NCBI GenBank assembly: GCA_024529925.1
Contig: JAFEUB010001429.1
Span: 213,501 to 277,500 of the forward strand
Direction: 5' to 3'
Length of the DNA stretch: 64,000 bases
Source of the DNA: Ophthalmolycus amberensis
Lineage: Eukaryota > Chordata > Actinopteri > Perciformes > Zoarcidae
Position numbers and translations under genes: made by a program
Shown here: positions 25,062 to 36,449 of the stretch, piece by piece
Layout of the letters: each line of letters begins with the position of its first letter
How positions within the stretch are numbered: position 1 is the first letter of the stretch
The notes under the pieces: model-generated
What the model was told of the DNA's origin: nothing
What the model saw: only the letters and a program-made list of their open reading frames with translations
The model's database searches: none

Positions 25062-27951
25062 ATCCCTCCTGAGGCAGGATATTGGCTTTTGTGAACATGG
25101 TTACAGTATCTGGGTCAATTAACGTGTCCCCTGCTTCAAATTTCTCTTTTGTTGGCAGGAGGAATAATGGCGTGCCGACTCAAACGCAGCGTGAGGTTCT
25201 GAAAATGTGAGCAATGTGTGTCACTCGCGTGAGGACGCAGGCTAAAGACAAGGCTGGTTCTGTTTTCTACGTTTGCTCAGACTCATTAATATATTCAGTC
25301 GCGTATTGGCTTCCCGGTTTGACCCTGCACAAAAAAGACCTTGTGTCTGCCTGTTGTCTGTAGTTTAGTGCTGTTGAATTTACATCTGGGCAGCCAGTGA
25401 ATGCATTCTTGTCTTAAAGCAACAAAGCAAGAAGCCAAACGCATTGCCTCAAGAACAAAAGATTTGATATGAGAGAGAGAGAAAGTAGTGGGACACTGGG
25501 AGTGGCTTCACTTCACAGGTCTGCCGATGTAAAAAACCGAGGCTCTCTATACTCTCACTTAGTCAAACGTAATGAGGAAAAACACAAGCCAGGCGGAGGG
25601 AGAAACACTGGGCACAAATCGAACGGGGGGGTATTGCACAATAAACAGCTGGGGCAACACTGCAAACAGAGCTCTCTTTGTAGGGACAGGATCTGTGAAA
25701 GAGATATGGAGCTGTTCGCTCTACCAGCCCAAAAAAAGGGGGTCTGTCTCATGGAAGAGAAATGGCCCTGAAATCCACAAATTAGTCTCAGGTAAAGTAA
25801 ACAAGTCACTCCATAGCGCTGATGTATTGTGTTCGAGGTGCAAGCTGGCATTTCCTTTTCCACACTTGTCCTAGCATTTGGAAAAGAACATGGCCAGCCT
25901 AGTTATACAGAGGCATGTATGCAGAAAGCCAGGTCAACACTGCTATTTATACACGGCCTCGTTACATAGTGGGGGTGATCTTATGCACTTCCTGGGTGGT
26001 TTTTCTTCTTCTTCACGTTAAATAAAAACCCGCCGGTGTGCCGGCTGCGCAACACAACAAATCGGTGAGCACGACTCCAGCTCCCTCTCATGTCGAGGGC
26101 AAACTGCGAACAGGAAATGATTGTTTTAACAGAATAAAATAAATCTCTTCTCTTTTGACAGCCTTGTAAATGGAAGCGCACACATCAATTTAAAAAACAA
26201 CAAAAAACGTAGCAATACGGCACCAGGGCTGCAGGGGCCCAGGTGTGATCTAGAACCAAATAACCTATAAAACCCCTCTAACCTTCACATGACTCTGTGA
26301 AGGAGCAATGCAGCCAACGGTCTGCTTTCTCACATCCGCACCCGGACCCTGCGGGGCATGATGGACGGTTCTGAATCGGCAAATGTAGTTACTTTGTGGA
26401 AAGACAAATTACAACCGGCATCTAACCGGTCACAGTCGGATTACACGGCGCGGCCTCGCTGCTGATTTATCAAGTGTTGTGCTGATAGAGGCGATCGAGG
26501 CGAATTAACCTCCACCGGCTAGTTCTAGAAGTCTCTGTTACCATGAGCAGCCCTTCAACACCACCACCACCACAAAGAGCCGTCCGGATTGAACAAGCTA
26601 ATTATATTCCAAGGACAACCCCCCACACATTCACACAGGCAGGAGAGAGGGACACCTACACTAGAGCCCAATGTCAGAGCCGCACACTTAGGTGCCAGTG
26701 GCAGAGGGCAGGGCCTGTAGCTGATAAGAGCGATACGAACAGAGGTGATGAGAAGCCATCAGGTTAGTGTCGGCCCTGCTTTATCTACATTCAGCCGTTG
26801 CTCAAGTACCTGCCTGCCTCCAAATGTGGAGGCATTATCATCAGACGACCGTTATTCAGGAACTTAAAGGAGTCTAAAAAAAGCTCAGACATGCATAAAC
26901 TGTCTCATGCCGTCATGCCAGCCAGCAGGCTCAGAGAACACACCCACAAATTAGCCACAGATGGCTTTAATGCGCTAAGACTACTCTTTCATTTTCACAA
27001 TATGGCCTTAGGTACTGCGGCGGCGGCGGCGATCCTCTGACAAATGGCCGTGGTGTCCCTAACACCAGCACTCGAGCGACTCTCCTCCGCCGTTACACCG
27101 GAGGCAAACTGCATCAAAGGTTACTTCCCAAAAGCGTGCACTGCCAAGATTCAATCTGCTGTCACAATATGTGGCGGTTATCTAGGCCATGGTGCTCCCA
27201 AGAAAAAGATTTTTTTTAAAAGACAGTGACAGGAAATGAAAATAAATGTTTGCAGGCCTGATAACAATAAGGAATAAAACAAATTCAACTCCAACCAACC
27301 AGCCAGCAATGCTTCAGCTGGGAATTGGAGCACTGCCTACGTTACAATATATCGATCGCTGCAAACGAAGACCCTGGATTCATTGATCCAGTTCCAGAAA
27401 AAAAGAAAAGGGAGTGTGAGTGCGTGTGTGTGAGGGGGGGTCCTCACGTTGCTCTTCATCTTGCTTCATGGATCTCATTGTGAACGGGGATTTGAATATT
27501 AAGAAAGTCATGTTTGACTGTTGAATTATTCAGCGTCAGCACAGACATCGATGAAGACCTCATACGTCTCAGACACAAAGATCCCACCGGCAGCCACTCT
27601 TTCTATGACACCGCGACTACAGCGGCTCTTCAGGGCGATTCCTCAAAGTTATCAACCCCTGCTGCACATTTCAATAGACAACAGAGCTGCGTGACATGGA
27701 AACTCTGCAATGTTTCAGAGACAGTCCATTATAGTTACAAGGGCCATAACAGTGATTTAATGTCCACGAAAACACTTAAACGTGTTGTGCTTGAAAGCTT
27801 GGGCTTTTTAAATTTGCCGTTGTCTGTTTTGCTCAAGCGATGAGCGATCGAGTGCGTAGGTCAGAACAACATGAGGTGGTGGTGCCTCGCCCCCCGGTGA
27901 TGGGTCAGGACCTCTTTGGCTGGTCTTTCATTCATCTATACCTCACCAGGA

Positions 27952-27967
27952 CCCCCCCCCCCCCCCC
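27952..27967. repeat. poly-C tract (16)
   Basis: Uninterrupted C run. A further C13 lies at 28474-28486, a G11 at 28638-28648 and a C15 at 29007-29021, so this part of intron 2 is dense in such tracts. Confidence 0.9.
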
Positions 27968-30208
27968 TGACACACACACCAGCCTCATCCCGAATCTAGA
28001 GAGCAGGAAAAAGGGCTGAGTATGTTGCTGAGCACTCGGACCAGTTTACAGGAGAGGGTCGAGCAGGGTCACGTATCGCCAAACACTGGGGCCCCTTAAA
28101 CACATCTGAGTGGCCCCAGCTGTAACCAGGGGCCGTCGGAATCCTAAACAGGGCGCAGACAACCAGAACGACACCAGAAATGTTTTCAGTCGACGCACAA
28201 GTCTGGACTTCACGAACGCTGTGTTGTTCTTGTCAAGAGGGTGAAATTTGGTTTGTTTAAAAAGGGTTGCCTTAAACAAACACGGCAAAGAGAGGTAATT
28301 ACACATAATGATAGATTAACTTAAAATGATGATATAATGTCTCTTCCCTCCGCCCCACAGCCCCGTTCCTTGGGGTTCATGTTCTCGCCGCTGACGTTGA
28401 CACTAATTGTTACAATCACGTTATTAAACTGGTCAACTGTAAATCCCCCCTCCCCCTCGACTCATCTGTGGAGCCCCCCCCCCCCCGTCTTGACAAGTTC
28501 ACATTTAAAGCACTTGAACCAGAGCTAAAGCAGACAACAACCATACATCTCTTTTTTTATCACCAGTGCTCCCATAATTGTCAAGAAAAAGCAGCACAGA
28601 AACGGGGCTGTGGGGCGGAGGTAAGAGACATGAAAGCGGGGGGGGGGGAGAGCAGCAGCATAAGAGTTTATTAAGCTCAATTAGGCTTTTGGGCTTTTCA
28701 TTAACCCACTTCTTAGGGAAACCTCAGCTGAATAATGCACCAACTGACTCACTTTGCAACCCCACTTTAAAGGCCTCGTCTGGTAAAAAAATAATAATAT
28801 GTGTCAACTCTCCAAAGCACCAGAATTCCATTAGACACCCAGAGGCAAACCACCCGCAGCCTACCTGAAATTAAATGCTATTTAATAAAACAAGTGACTT
28901 TATCAAGCGACTAAACAAGATAAGAGGAAACGCCGCACAAATGTTTAAAGACTGCTTTCATCTGCATGATGGCCTGATAATGATTAACCGTGTTCCTCCG
29001 CCGCTTCCCCCCCCCCCCCCCGCTCAGTATCAGGCCAGAGCAAATATTTCAAAGATTAAAAGCAAGGTCATGTGGGCCCCGGAGGGGTGGACAGTGGGTA
29101 ACCCCCTAATCCTGACGAAGGTCCTGCATCTGCAAACAATGAGCGTAACCTCCCTTGAATGGATCACCGGAGAGGAGTCCTCATAACAGGAATACCGGTA
29201 ATTGTCCTTTCCTGGCTTTTCTCCATCGCTGCTCTGCCAAGCGACTTTTAAGAAATGCATTTTAACAAATCTATTGAAAATCAATGGAGCAGTGCTTGGC
29301 CAACTAACAGTTAAAGTCCAGTCTACGCCCCCCCGGGAGTGTGATTAAATCTTACAATCAAATAGCTGTGGTAACTGCTTGGCCACAATTGCCGTCAAAA
29401 TCCACAGGACGCCTTTCAGTTTAGCACATACAATGTCAGCTGTTTACATGCAAACGAGCCCCATTTCCAGGTTTTACAAACTGCATGATGTGTATTCTTC
29501 ATCAGTAACAAAGGAGAGGCTGCAATTAGATGGGACAAAGATAGCTAACAGCTCCCCGCCTGCTGCATCTCATGCACATACCGGGGTCAAAAGCAATACA
29601 ATACGAGCAATGGACACCTTACACGACGCACAGATAGTATTACACCGATATGCAAGCAAGTCCCACGTCAACGGAGTTAAACTACCAACCAACAACACAT
29701 GGCGACGTTTCAGCGTACCGGAAGTAGACGACTGGGTTATTTCTAACACGACAAAGCTTATCTGGTGAAACGGGTTCAGACCTTCAGGTATTGTTAATAA
29801 AAAACGAGCCCAATAACATTCTCTTAATGCGTCTCTATTCTGTATCCAAGACCTTTCAGGCCACCATTGACAACGTTAATGAAATGCAAGGACACCTAAA
29901 GCTAAAGCAGGCTACATGCGGCTACAGAAGCATCAATATGAATTTAAAAAAAACGCAGCTCCTGGTCAACAACAATATCTCCGACCAGCATGGTGGAAGC
30001 AAGATTTAAAAACTTTGGGCATGCTCCTCCCGCCCCCCACTGTGGGGGCTTTGTCTTTCAAAACATGCCACAGGAGCTTTTCATTAGAGAATGTAGTTTC
30101 ATTAACAGCATCCCACGCTGCATGACAATGACACAGGAGTGCCCCTCTCTGTCAAGGAAGTCTCCACAGAGCAACAGCTCTCTGAGGGGGGAGGTAGAGA
30201 AAGGAGAA

Positions 30209-30225
30209 GGGGGGGGGGGGGGGGG
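30209..30225. repeat. poly-G tract (17)
   Basis: G run at the end of a purine-rich stretch. About 180 bp downstream a (CCCT)n array (30401-30450) gives the opposite strand bias. Confidence 0.9.
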
Positions 30226-30400
30226 CAAACAAAAGGGAACCTGATTACCCCAGGTCACGCTCATCCACAAGCCAACAGAGGGAAATCCATCACCTGCGGG
30301 ATCAAACGGAAAAACTTGTGCACAAGGTAGAGCCCAGTGAAAGGCCGTACCCACCCACAGCAATCACTCTCTTGCCGCTCCTCTTTCTTCTCTGGTCATT

Positions 30401-30450
30401 GCCACCCCCCCCTCCCTCCCTCCCTCCCTCCCTCCCCCTCCTCCTCCACC
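30401..30450. repeat. (CCCT)n-type pyrimidine array
   Basis: Tandem CCCT units followed by CCT units, about 50 bp of pure pyrimidine. The proline/leucine- or glycine-rich open frames across it are repeat artefacts. Confidence 0.85.
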
Positions 30451-31536
30451 TATCTGACTCACACAAACGACAGCGTGCAAGTTTTAGGCACACACTGTGA
30501 AATCCAACACAAGTGAGAACGCCTCCTGGTCCAAATGACCTCAAGGCTCTAACCTCTCCAATAGCACGCTGGTGATATATTCCCGCTTTCATTGCCATCT
30601 GTAGGCCTGCGTACTCTTTCATGGTTGCTGCATCCTCATTTTGCCAATATTAAATTCCAAAGAGGCAGTATTGGTCATGCTGGCTGCAGTGTAATGGGGC
30701 TACTGCACACAAATAAAACAAAAATCATTATTTTTCACTTTCTTCTTTGCACCAGGTTATACATTTTATAAAGCTGCTACATCTGGGTTTCGCACAGAAA
30801 GACTGCTGTAACCAACATTTTCAAAGAGAATTAAATTGCTGTTATTACTGCCATGGAGTGGGCTTAGCAGTGTAACACTGTGAAAGGATACATCACCATG
30901 CGATTCGAGCTGGGAACCTTGAGGCATAAACACGTTTAAAATAATCAGACGGAAATACGCCCCACATATGGTTTAAATCTGTACTGAAGTGATGGTGAGT
31001 TAGAACAGGACTAATGCAGAATAATGGCATATGGTTATAGAAACTATGCACCAGCACAAGGAATGCGATGTTTAACAGCTAGGTTACTCGCCTGATCAAA
31101 GTTGTGCAAGCACTCAAATCTGTGTGGAATCCACTTTTTAGTAACCAGTGCAATCAACAGTTTCCCTACTTTTAATGACAACAGTTAATATTTTCCTGCA
31201 AAACACAAACTGTTCAGCCACAATGTATAAGCTAGCCATGAGGTAACAACTGAGCATATGTTTGAGTCAGCTAAAAAGAACGAAAAAAGAAAAAAACAGC
31301 ATGTAAGCAAAACTAACAGGAGCGACACAGTTAAGTTGAACCACATTGGAGCTGGTTTACAAGGCGAACTACACCACTTGCAGTACAACACGGCTACACC
31401 GAAGCTAATTGTTTAAATATGTCAGGCTTGTTCTGATCCTCCCAGAAATGTAACACATGGCAGCATACACACACACACAAGCAAACACAGACGCACAGAC
31501 ACAAGCATCCAGCACTCAGAATATTTCACCACTCAC

Positions 31537-31645
31537 CGTTGAAAAGGGGATGTCCTTCCTCCACGATATCTGGCACCACAACCTTGTATACATCTTCAGA
31601 GAAGCCTGGTCTGCATGGTGGGGTGCCCCTGCCCTCTGCTGCAAT
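31537..31645 (-). CDS. cdh2: classical cadherin (probable N-cadherin), coding exon 2, start of prodomain
   Basis: Read on the minus strand, an acceptor (ACCATTCCAG) precedes 109 nt that continue the exon 1 frame, and the exon ends with AACG followed by GTGAGTGG, a strong donor. It encodes 36 full codons plus one base. It contains CRPGFSEDVY and then a Val-rich strand, an acidic EEGHPLFN segment and the exon end. This matches the N-terminal end of the cadherin prodomain (Cadherin_pro family), where Cys, Gly-Phe and the 'EG.PL' turn are conserved. In vertebrate CDH2, exon 2 also ends one base into the Val codon that starts the next exon. The prodomain blocks adhesion until furin-type cleavage in the secretory pathway. 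Exon 3 should lie at lower coordinates or beyond position 1; I did not find it. Confidence 0.85.
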
Positions 31646-31679
31646 CTGGAATGGTGGGGGGGAGGGGATTGGGTGGAGT

Positions 31680-31701
31680 GGGGGGGGGGGGGGGGGGGGG
31701 G
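31680..31701. repeat. poly-G tract (22), i.e. C22 just upstream of the cadherin exon 2 acceptor
   Basis: On the transcribed sense (minus) strand this is C22, ending 35 nt before exon 2. It is followed by a C-rich stretch with very few U. It occupies the place of the normal polypyrimidine tract. Confidence 0.9.
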
Positions 31702-32509
31702 CAACAATGAGTCATAAATCAACCTTGAAACAAATATGCACTCTGTTGCCTCCCAAAAAAAAACCTATTGGTCACGTTCCGAAGTCCCCACAGTTGTACA
31801 AAAGCATCTGTTGTTTTTCCAGCGGGGACCGCAATTAGGATAATGAGGCCAAAAGGGTTAAGCATTAGCCAAAAAGCATGGCTAGGCAAGAACAAGCGCC
31901 ATTTGTACCCCTGGAGGGGCCCAGGGAAGGGCCGAGTCCCCCTGATCGACACACTCTTACTCTGGACAAACACTCACACTTTGTGATGCAGGAACAAAGC
32001 AATAAAAAGTAAATGCTAACGATCCACTGTTGTGGGAATAAACATTTAAGTGTAAACGTCTGAATAAACAAGACAGAACAACCGCCGACGTCCAACGAGA
32101 GACTGCAAGGCGATCACTGTGATCAATCCAGTGCTTCTTTTTTGTTGTTGCCTCGTCTTGAAAAGGAAAACTGTGCTTAGGGTGTCAACACAAAAGATTT
32201 GGGGAATAATGGGGATGTTGCAAAGAAAAGAGAAAAGAAAGAAAAGTATCTGAATCACGGGGGCTGGTGTTTCCCTTCAGCATGAATTTTTGCAGTAGAT
32301 AAACAAATCACGAACAGTAAGACCAGGCATGTTCAAATATACTCCCACCACACAACCCTCAGCACTGACTCAGAGGCCTGGCCCTGTTCCTTTGCATGCA
32401 CATCTCAAAAGACTGTGAAGCGACAAAAAATAAAAAAGAGAGCATTGTGGGTATCTGTGCCACTTGCCATTTTTAATCACAGGAATTTAGATGGAAAATG
32501 CAGAGGGTT

Positions 32510-32525
32510 GGGGGGGGGGGGGGGG
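32510..32525. repeat. poly-G tract (16) in intron 1
   Basis: Uninterrupted G run inside the 1.65-kb first intron. Confidence 0.9.
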
Positions 32526-33292
32526 TCTGGAGATAAGTGTCCATACAGAAGCCAGTCCTTCACAACTGTTTCAGCTGCATTATTTTTACTGCGTTAGGGC
32601 TTTCTTTCTGTTGCTAATTGCACAAATGTTTAACAAAGCAGCCATATAATCACAATGATTTCCTCAACATTAACAAAACAACACCTCCAGGTCGCTATTC
32701 CTCCGTGTAACAGTGATGGTGGGCTATAGGTAACCTGTGTTTGCAGTGGGCTACTTTTCATCGTTGCTCACAACGGCTTTTACCAGAAAGGCAATTAACT
32801 CGCCGGGGGGGCCCCACGCTGCAGCAATCTACATAAATATTAAACCTAAACTAAATATAACCAAGTGAGAACTAGGTTAATGTGGGCCCGTGTCGCCCTG
32901 TAACTTCCCGACAATAAAAGATTCAGCTATTTCAACTCTTAAATGACGCTACGCCATTGCCCAATTATAACTCTTGTAGCTGAAATAATTCACTCAAATG
33001 TGCGTATAGCAGTTTAAACAACACATAGGCATCTCGTGCGCATGTGATTTAAAAAAAGGTACCGTTAGCCAGCAAATACAGCACGTGCTAGACCTACTTT
33101 ACCGTTAATTTCTTTTGAGTACATACATGGCACAAAACCTGCTCTGCTGTGTAAAGTGCCCGTTGGGGAGCTAGCGGGGCTCGACGGGGCTCGTAAACTC
33201 AACAAATGTCGTCGCCACCGAACAACACCGAGCACCGTAAACTGTCCGGTGGCACTCCGCTCGTAAACCCCCGGCTCTGAAATCACATTTAC

Positions 33293-33352
33293 CTGCAGTC
33301 CTGCCAAGACCAGCAGCAGAAACAGACCGCTGCCCTCGTGTAGTGAGTACAT
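33293..33352 (-). CDS. cdh2: classical cadherin (probable N-cadherin), coding exon 1, signal peptide
   Basis: This exon encodes the first 20 residues, MYSLHEGSGLFLLLVLAGLQ: a short polar start followed by a Leu/Val-rich hydrophobic core, which is a typical secretory signal start. The exon ends on a full codon (CAG) followed on the minus strand by GTAAATG, a good splice donor. In vertebrate classical cadherins the first coding exon likewise carries only the signal peptide and ends in phase 0. A matching exon 2 lies about 1.6 kb downstream on the same strand. The mature protein would be a calcium-dependent homophilic adhesion molecule of adherens junctions, linked to catenins; that is family knowledge, since the ectodomain is outside the window. 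The ATG context (CCA before ATG) is not a strong Kozak match. Assignment to cdh2 rather than cdh4 or another type I member is inferred from the exon 2 sequence and the very long intron 2. Confidence 0.82.
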
Positions 33353-33760
33353 TGGTACGCCCGCGACTGCTTAATTCCCCTCTTCTTGTCGGAATCCGTG
33401 TACCAAAAAAAAAAAAATGTTAGAAAATACAGGTGGAAAAAAAAAAGAAGCAAAACAATATCCGTCTGGCTCAAGCGTGGCCGCGGTGGAGAAGAAGAAA
33501 AAAGAACAGGTCCGATTTACGACAAAGGCAGGAGAGGTGGCGTCGGCGGCAGCATGTAGCAGCCTCCTCCTCTGTGTCTATCCAGTCAGCACTGAGGGAG
33601 AGCGGCGCCTGGTACTGAGGCTGCTGCTCCCTCCCACCCAGTCCGATACAAAACACAGAAAAAGCCCCAGCCACTCGTCTACGAGCCGCCCATCTCACTG
33701 TCTCTCCCTACTGGTCACACAGCCAATTTCACTGCAGCCCCCCCCCAACCCGTCCCCCTA
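33353..33760 (-). promoter_or_regulatory. cdh2: 5' UTR and core promoter region of the cadherin gene
   Basis: The 400 bp directly upstream of the start codon on the minus strand hold a run of 13 T and a T/C-rich leader, then a GC- and CpG-rich block (33480-33700). An inverted CCAAT box (CCAAT on the plus strand, 33723-33727) and a G-rich, GC-box-like stretch (about 33739-33760) follow. There is no obvious TATA box at a fitting distance, as expected for a CpG-type vertebrate promoter. The transcription start is not visible directly; the CCAAT position suggests about 33620-33680. If so, the leader contains a short upstream ORF (33517-33555). Confidence 0.55.
33517..33555 (-). CDS. possible upstream ORF (12 codons) in the cadherin leader
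   Basis: On the minus strand an ATG at 33553-33555 opens a 12-codon frame (Met-Leu followed by Pro/Leu-rich residues) that stops with TAA at 33517-33519. This is about 160 nt before the main start codon. It exists in the mRNA only if transcription starts upstream of 33555, which I infer but cannot show. Its role could be to reduce translation of the main frame. The peptide resembles nothing known and chance is a real alternative. Confidence 0.25.
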   Translation of the reverse strand: MLPPTPPLLPLS

Positions 33761-34701
33761 TGTGAGAGCGTCATCCCAAATGACAGAGTATTATAACATT
33801 TACACATAATGGTGATGTTCACTCACAGTGTGTGGCGATCACTGCTAAGTTCACGGTGGTCTTACCATACATTGTGGCTATTATTGTTTTTGTTTATTTA
33901 TTTCTGCTGTCGCGATTCATCTTGGATCTGTAAAGTAATTGTAATTAATTAATTCATCTGTATTTTATTCATTTTCTATATGGTCATAGGCTATTTTAGA
34001 TAGAACATGCAAAACTGCTGATAAGGCTTCGGTGCTTCCTGATTTAAACTACATAATATCAATATCAACCAATTGTAATATGACTCTCATTGATGTGACC
34101 AAGCTGTCCTTCCAGGCCAAACTAAATCACGTCTGGAAAGAACACGTCTCACCATCTCCGATCACAACTCCCCGGTCAGTTTGAGGTCACCGTTTATTTG
34201 CTTATTGTGTGGTTTCGCTTACTCAAGCGCTTTATATTTAAATGAGACTGGCACGGAAATGCGAGGACAGACAAATAAAAACAAGAGATTGCTGTATGTA
34301 AACGTCTTACAGCAGTATTTACATCTTGTCATACATACTCTCCCGTGTTTTCAACGTCTCATTCTAAAAGTTACGTTTGAAGTCATCAAATGGCAGCGTG
34401 TTGTCTCTGATCATGACACACCGGGGTTGTAATCTATTTCCATGTTGGTTTTTCATTTAAATTCTATGGTTATTAGCTCCAGACTCCTCTGCTCTCAAAG
34501 CGCTTTCTGAATGTCACGGGCATGAGTAATTCAGGATTCAATCAGTTGTCTCTCTGCCTGCATAAAGAGTAGCCTCTATTGATCATAAGGTGAGAGATTT
34601 GGATCACATTGCCCTTAGATAATTGCTGTTTACTGCACATTTGATCTTAAGGATTATTAATAGTCAATGTTTTGGTGCCAGATCTGTGCATATGTGTCTT
34701 C

Positions 34702-34707
<6 letters not shown>

Positions 34708-34787
<80 letters not shown>
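34708..34787. repeat. (CA)40 microsatellite
   Basis: 80 bp of pure CA on the plus strand, preceded by a short CT stretch, about 1.1 kb upstream of the cadherin promoter. The Thr-His open frames are repeat artefacts. Confidence 0.97.
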
Positions 34788-34788
<1 letters not shown>

Positions 34789-35087
34789 CTCCCTCGTTGC
34801 TACGAAAAAAAGCTCCCTGTTTCACAAACTACTGTCACGGTGGAATTTTGCATTCAATTCATTCATCTTGACTTAATCCTCGAATCCGTGAGTAAAGCTT
34901 TTTTTCATGTCTCACTAAAATATGCAATGAATAATTCCCTAACATTATCTTCTCATGTGATACAGGCTGATGAAGGTTAAATTACCTTGGTTGTGCTGCT
35001 GACATCTAATTAACTACCTAGAGACGGCTCCGTGGAAGAGATTGCATCTGTGACACCGAGATATTTCACTTTGGCAGATGAGAAGAA

Positions 35088-35123
35088 ATATATATATATA
35101 TATATTATATATATATATATATA
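35088..35123. repeat. (AT)n microsatellite
   Basis: Alternating AT with one TT irregularity near the centre. It is nearly self-complementary and can extrude as a cruciform. Confidence 0.9.
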
Positions 35124-35342
35124 CTTATTCCATCTCCAAATAATAAACAAGGGCTGACTTTTCGTTCACCTCCTCCTGGGCAATCTGTTGTTTTCCAAGT
35201 TATTGGCGTTTTGTGGCGCATGTGAGTGTGTGATGGGAGCGATGCTGCTCCCCTCCGCCTACAAATCAAACCATCCGGTCCTGAGAGTGTCTTGTAATCC
35301 TTAACAAACAGTGAGCACTATCACACCCCACTTACAGTCAGT

Positions 35343-35343
<1 letters not shown>

Positions 35344-35399
<56 letters not shown>
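35344..35399. repeat. (CA)28 microsatellite
   Basis: Pure CA array on the plus strand. Confidence 0.97.
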
Positions 35400-35401
<2 letters not shown>

Positions 35402-35834
35402 GACGCTTGCGTCTTGTAATAAGACCCTCATGTCACTTAACACTCTTGTCATTGCAGCAAGCCTGATCATCCACGTTTTGAAATAGTCAAACTCTCTCTG
35501 GAGGTAAAGAGTGCAGTCAAAAGAAGAAAGTTCAGACAGTTAAGATATAAACAACAGTAAGGTAGCGTCAAAGAAAGACTTTTTCGTGGTCATGGTTTCC
35601 CACAGCCGGTTTTCCCCACAGCTATTAAGAAACTTCACATAATCATGTTTTCACCCGAGGCAGTGAGATTCAATGCGCACTTTTAGCAGAATCGGGCAAG
35701 AGATCAAACTGAATGACCTGTTGATAATTGATATCGTGTTTTGTGAAACATAATCTAATTGAAAGTGGGATCAAAATGCTCCATCTTTTTGATTAATGCA
35801 GAGGCGGTTATCTCTCATCGGCACTTGTCTAGAA

Positions 35835-35854
35835 GGGGGGGGGGGGGGGGGGGG
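35835..35854. repeat. poly-G tract (20)
   Basis: G20, followed about 80 bp later by a C14 run at 35937-35950. Confidence 0.9.
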
Positions 35855-36169
35855 TGGGAATCCAATTTGGACTTGGTGCTTTCAATCAAAGAATATCATG
35901 TTGCATGATTCATAAGACCAATCTGAGGCGCGCGCACCCCCCCCCCCCCCTCCCCCCTCAGAGAACTCTGTGTGCAGCATAGACCTGAATTTGGCTCTAA
36001 AATGTGCAATCGCAGGAGAAACGTGCCCTTCAAGGTCGCCGTGCGGCCTGTGGGTAATGTATTCTCCGGCCTGCACTGTGTGTGGACAGATAGCGTTGCT
36101 TCGCGGGGCATGTGTGAGGCAGCCGCGTGATGCATGTTGGTCGCGCTGCTGACACTGCTGTTGACTCTC

Positions 36170-36295
36170 ATAAGCGTCCGTGGCCGAGGGGCTGGTTGGC
36201 CCGGAGGGGCCCTCCATTCAACACCTTTTCGCTCCGCACAATTGGATGCGGGCGCGGAGCGCAGCGGCTCGGCGGCCTTGATGGCACTGGAAGAA
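36170..36295. promoter_or_regulatory. CpG-dense patch about 2.5 kb upstream of the cadherin promoter
   Basis: About 14 CpG in roughly 120 bp, including GCGGGCGCGGAGCGCAGCGG. It may be a regulatory CpG patch or the start of an unannotated non-coding transcript. No exon structure is visible around it. Confidence 0.3.
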
Positions 36296-36417
36296 AAATG
36301 GGCGAGGTCAGCAGCACTTTCACATCCGCGGCACTTCCTCATGCTGACTCTGTGTTGATACAGGAATATCACACAGTTCACACTCACGCTCCCGCATACT
36401 GCAATACAGAGCTCAGT

Positions 36418-36449
36418 CATTCGTGGCGTAAGCCATTCGTGGCGTAAGC
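36418..36449. repeat. 16-bp tandem duplication
   Basis: CATTCGTGGCGTAAGC occurs twice in direct succession without a mismatch. Confidence 0.85.

Larger units (their letters stand above)
1..31536 (-). other. cdh2: intron 2 of the cadherin gene (5' part, continues past position 1)
   Basis: Everything below the exon 2 donor is intron 2; long second introns are characteristic of vertebrate classical cadherins. No further exon is supported. Stretches 1-1546, 1604-2500, 3113-4388, 4425-6700, 6741-9026, 9047-12650, 12706-15060, 15145-20590, 21063-22111, 22140-25040, 25062-30200 and 30226-31536 hold unique non-coding sequence apart from the small repeats, poly-C/G tracts and CpG-dense patches listed separately. 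Open frames here are short, lack homology I recognise and show no consistent codon bias. Regulatory elements are likely in such an intron, but most cannot be recognised without cross-species alignment. Confidence 0.7.
31646..33292 (-). other. cdh2: intron 1 of the cadherin gene
   Basis: This is the interval between the exon 1 donor and the exon 2 acceptor, about 1.65 kb. The acceptor side is unusual: the pyrimidine tract is almost all C, with a run of 22 C (minus strand) 35-56 nt before the exon. A branch-like CTCAT lies just beyond that run. The part nearest the promoter (about 33060-33290) is rich in CpG and belongs to the promoter-associated CpG region. A second G16 tract sits at 32510-32525. 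No other coding sequence is supported inside it. Confidence 0.8.

Noticed and set aside
1..31536. Cadherin exon 3 (expected to begin Val-Lys-Phe and contain the rest of the prodomain)
   Set aside because: I scanned the minus strand for its usual motifs without success. It probably lies beyond position 1, but a systematic translated search could overturn this.
33471..33809. Open frames across the promoter region on both strands, up to 130 codons
   Set aside because: They overlap the cadherin leader and promoter, have skewed composition and no recognisable domain.
34623..34980. Three plus-strand frames with poly Thr-His
   Set aside because: Produced by the (CA)40 array; the same holds for frames over 40279-40612 and 41002-41409.
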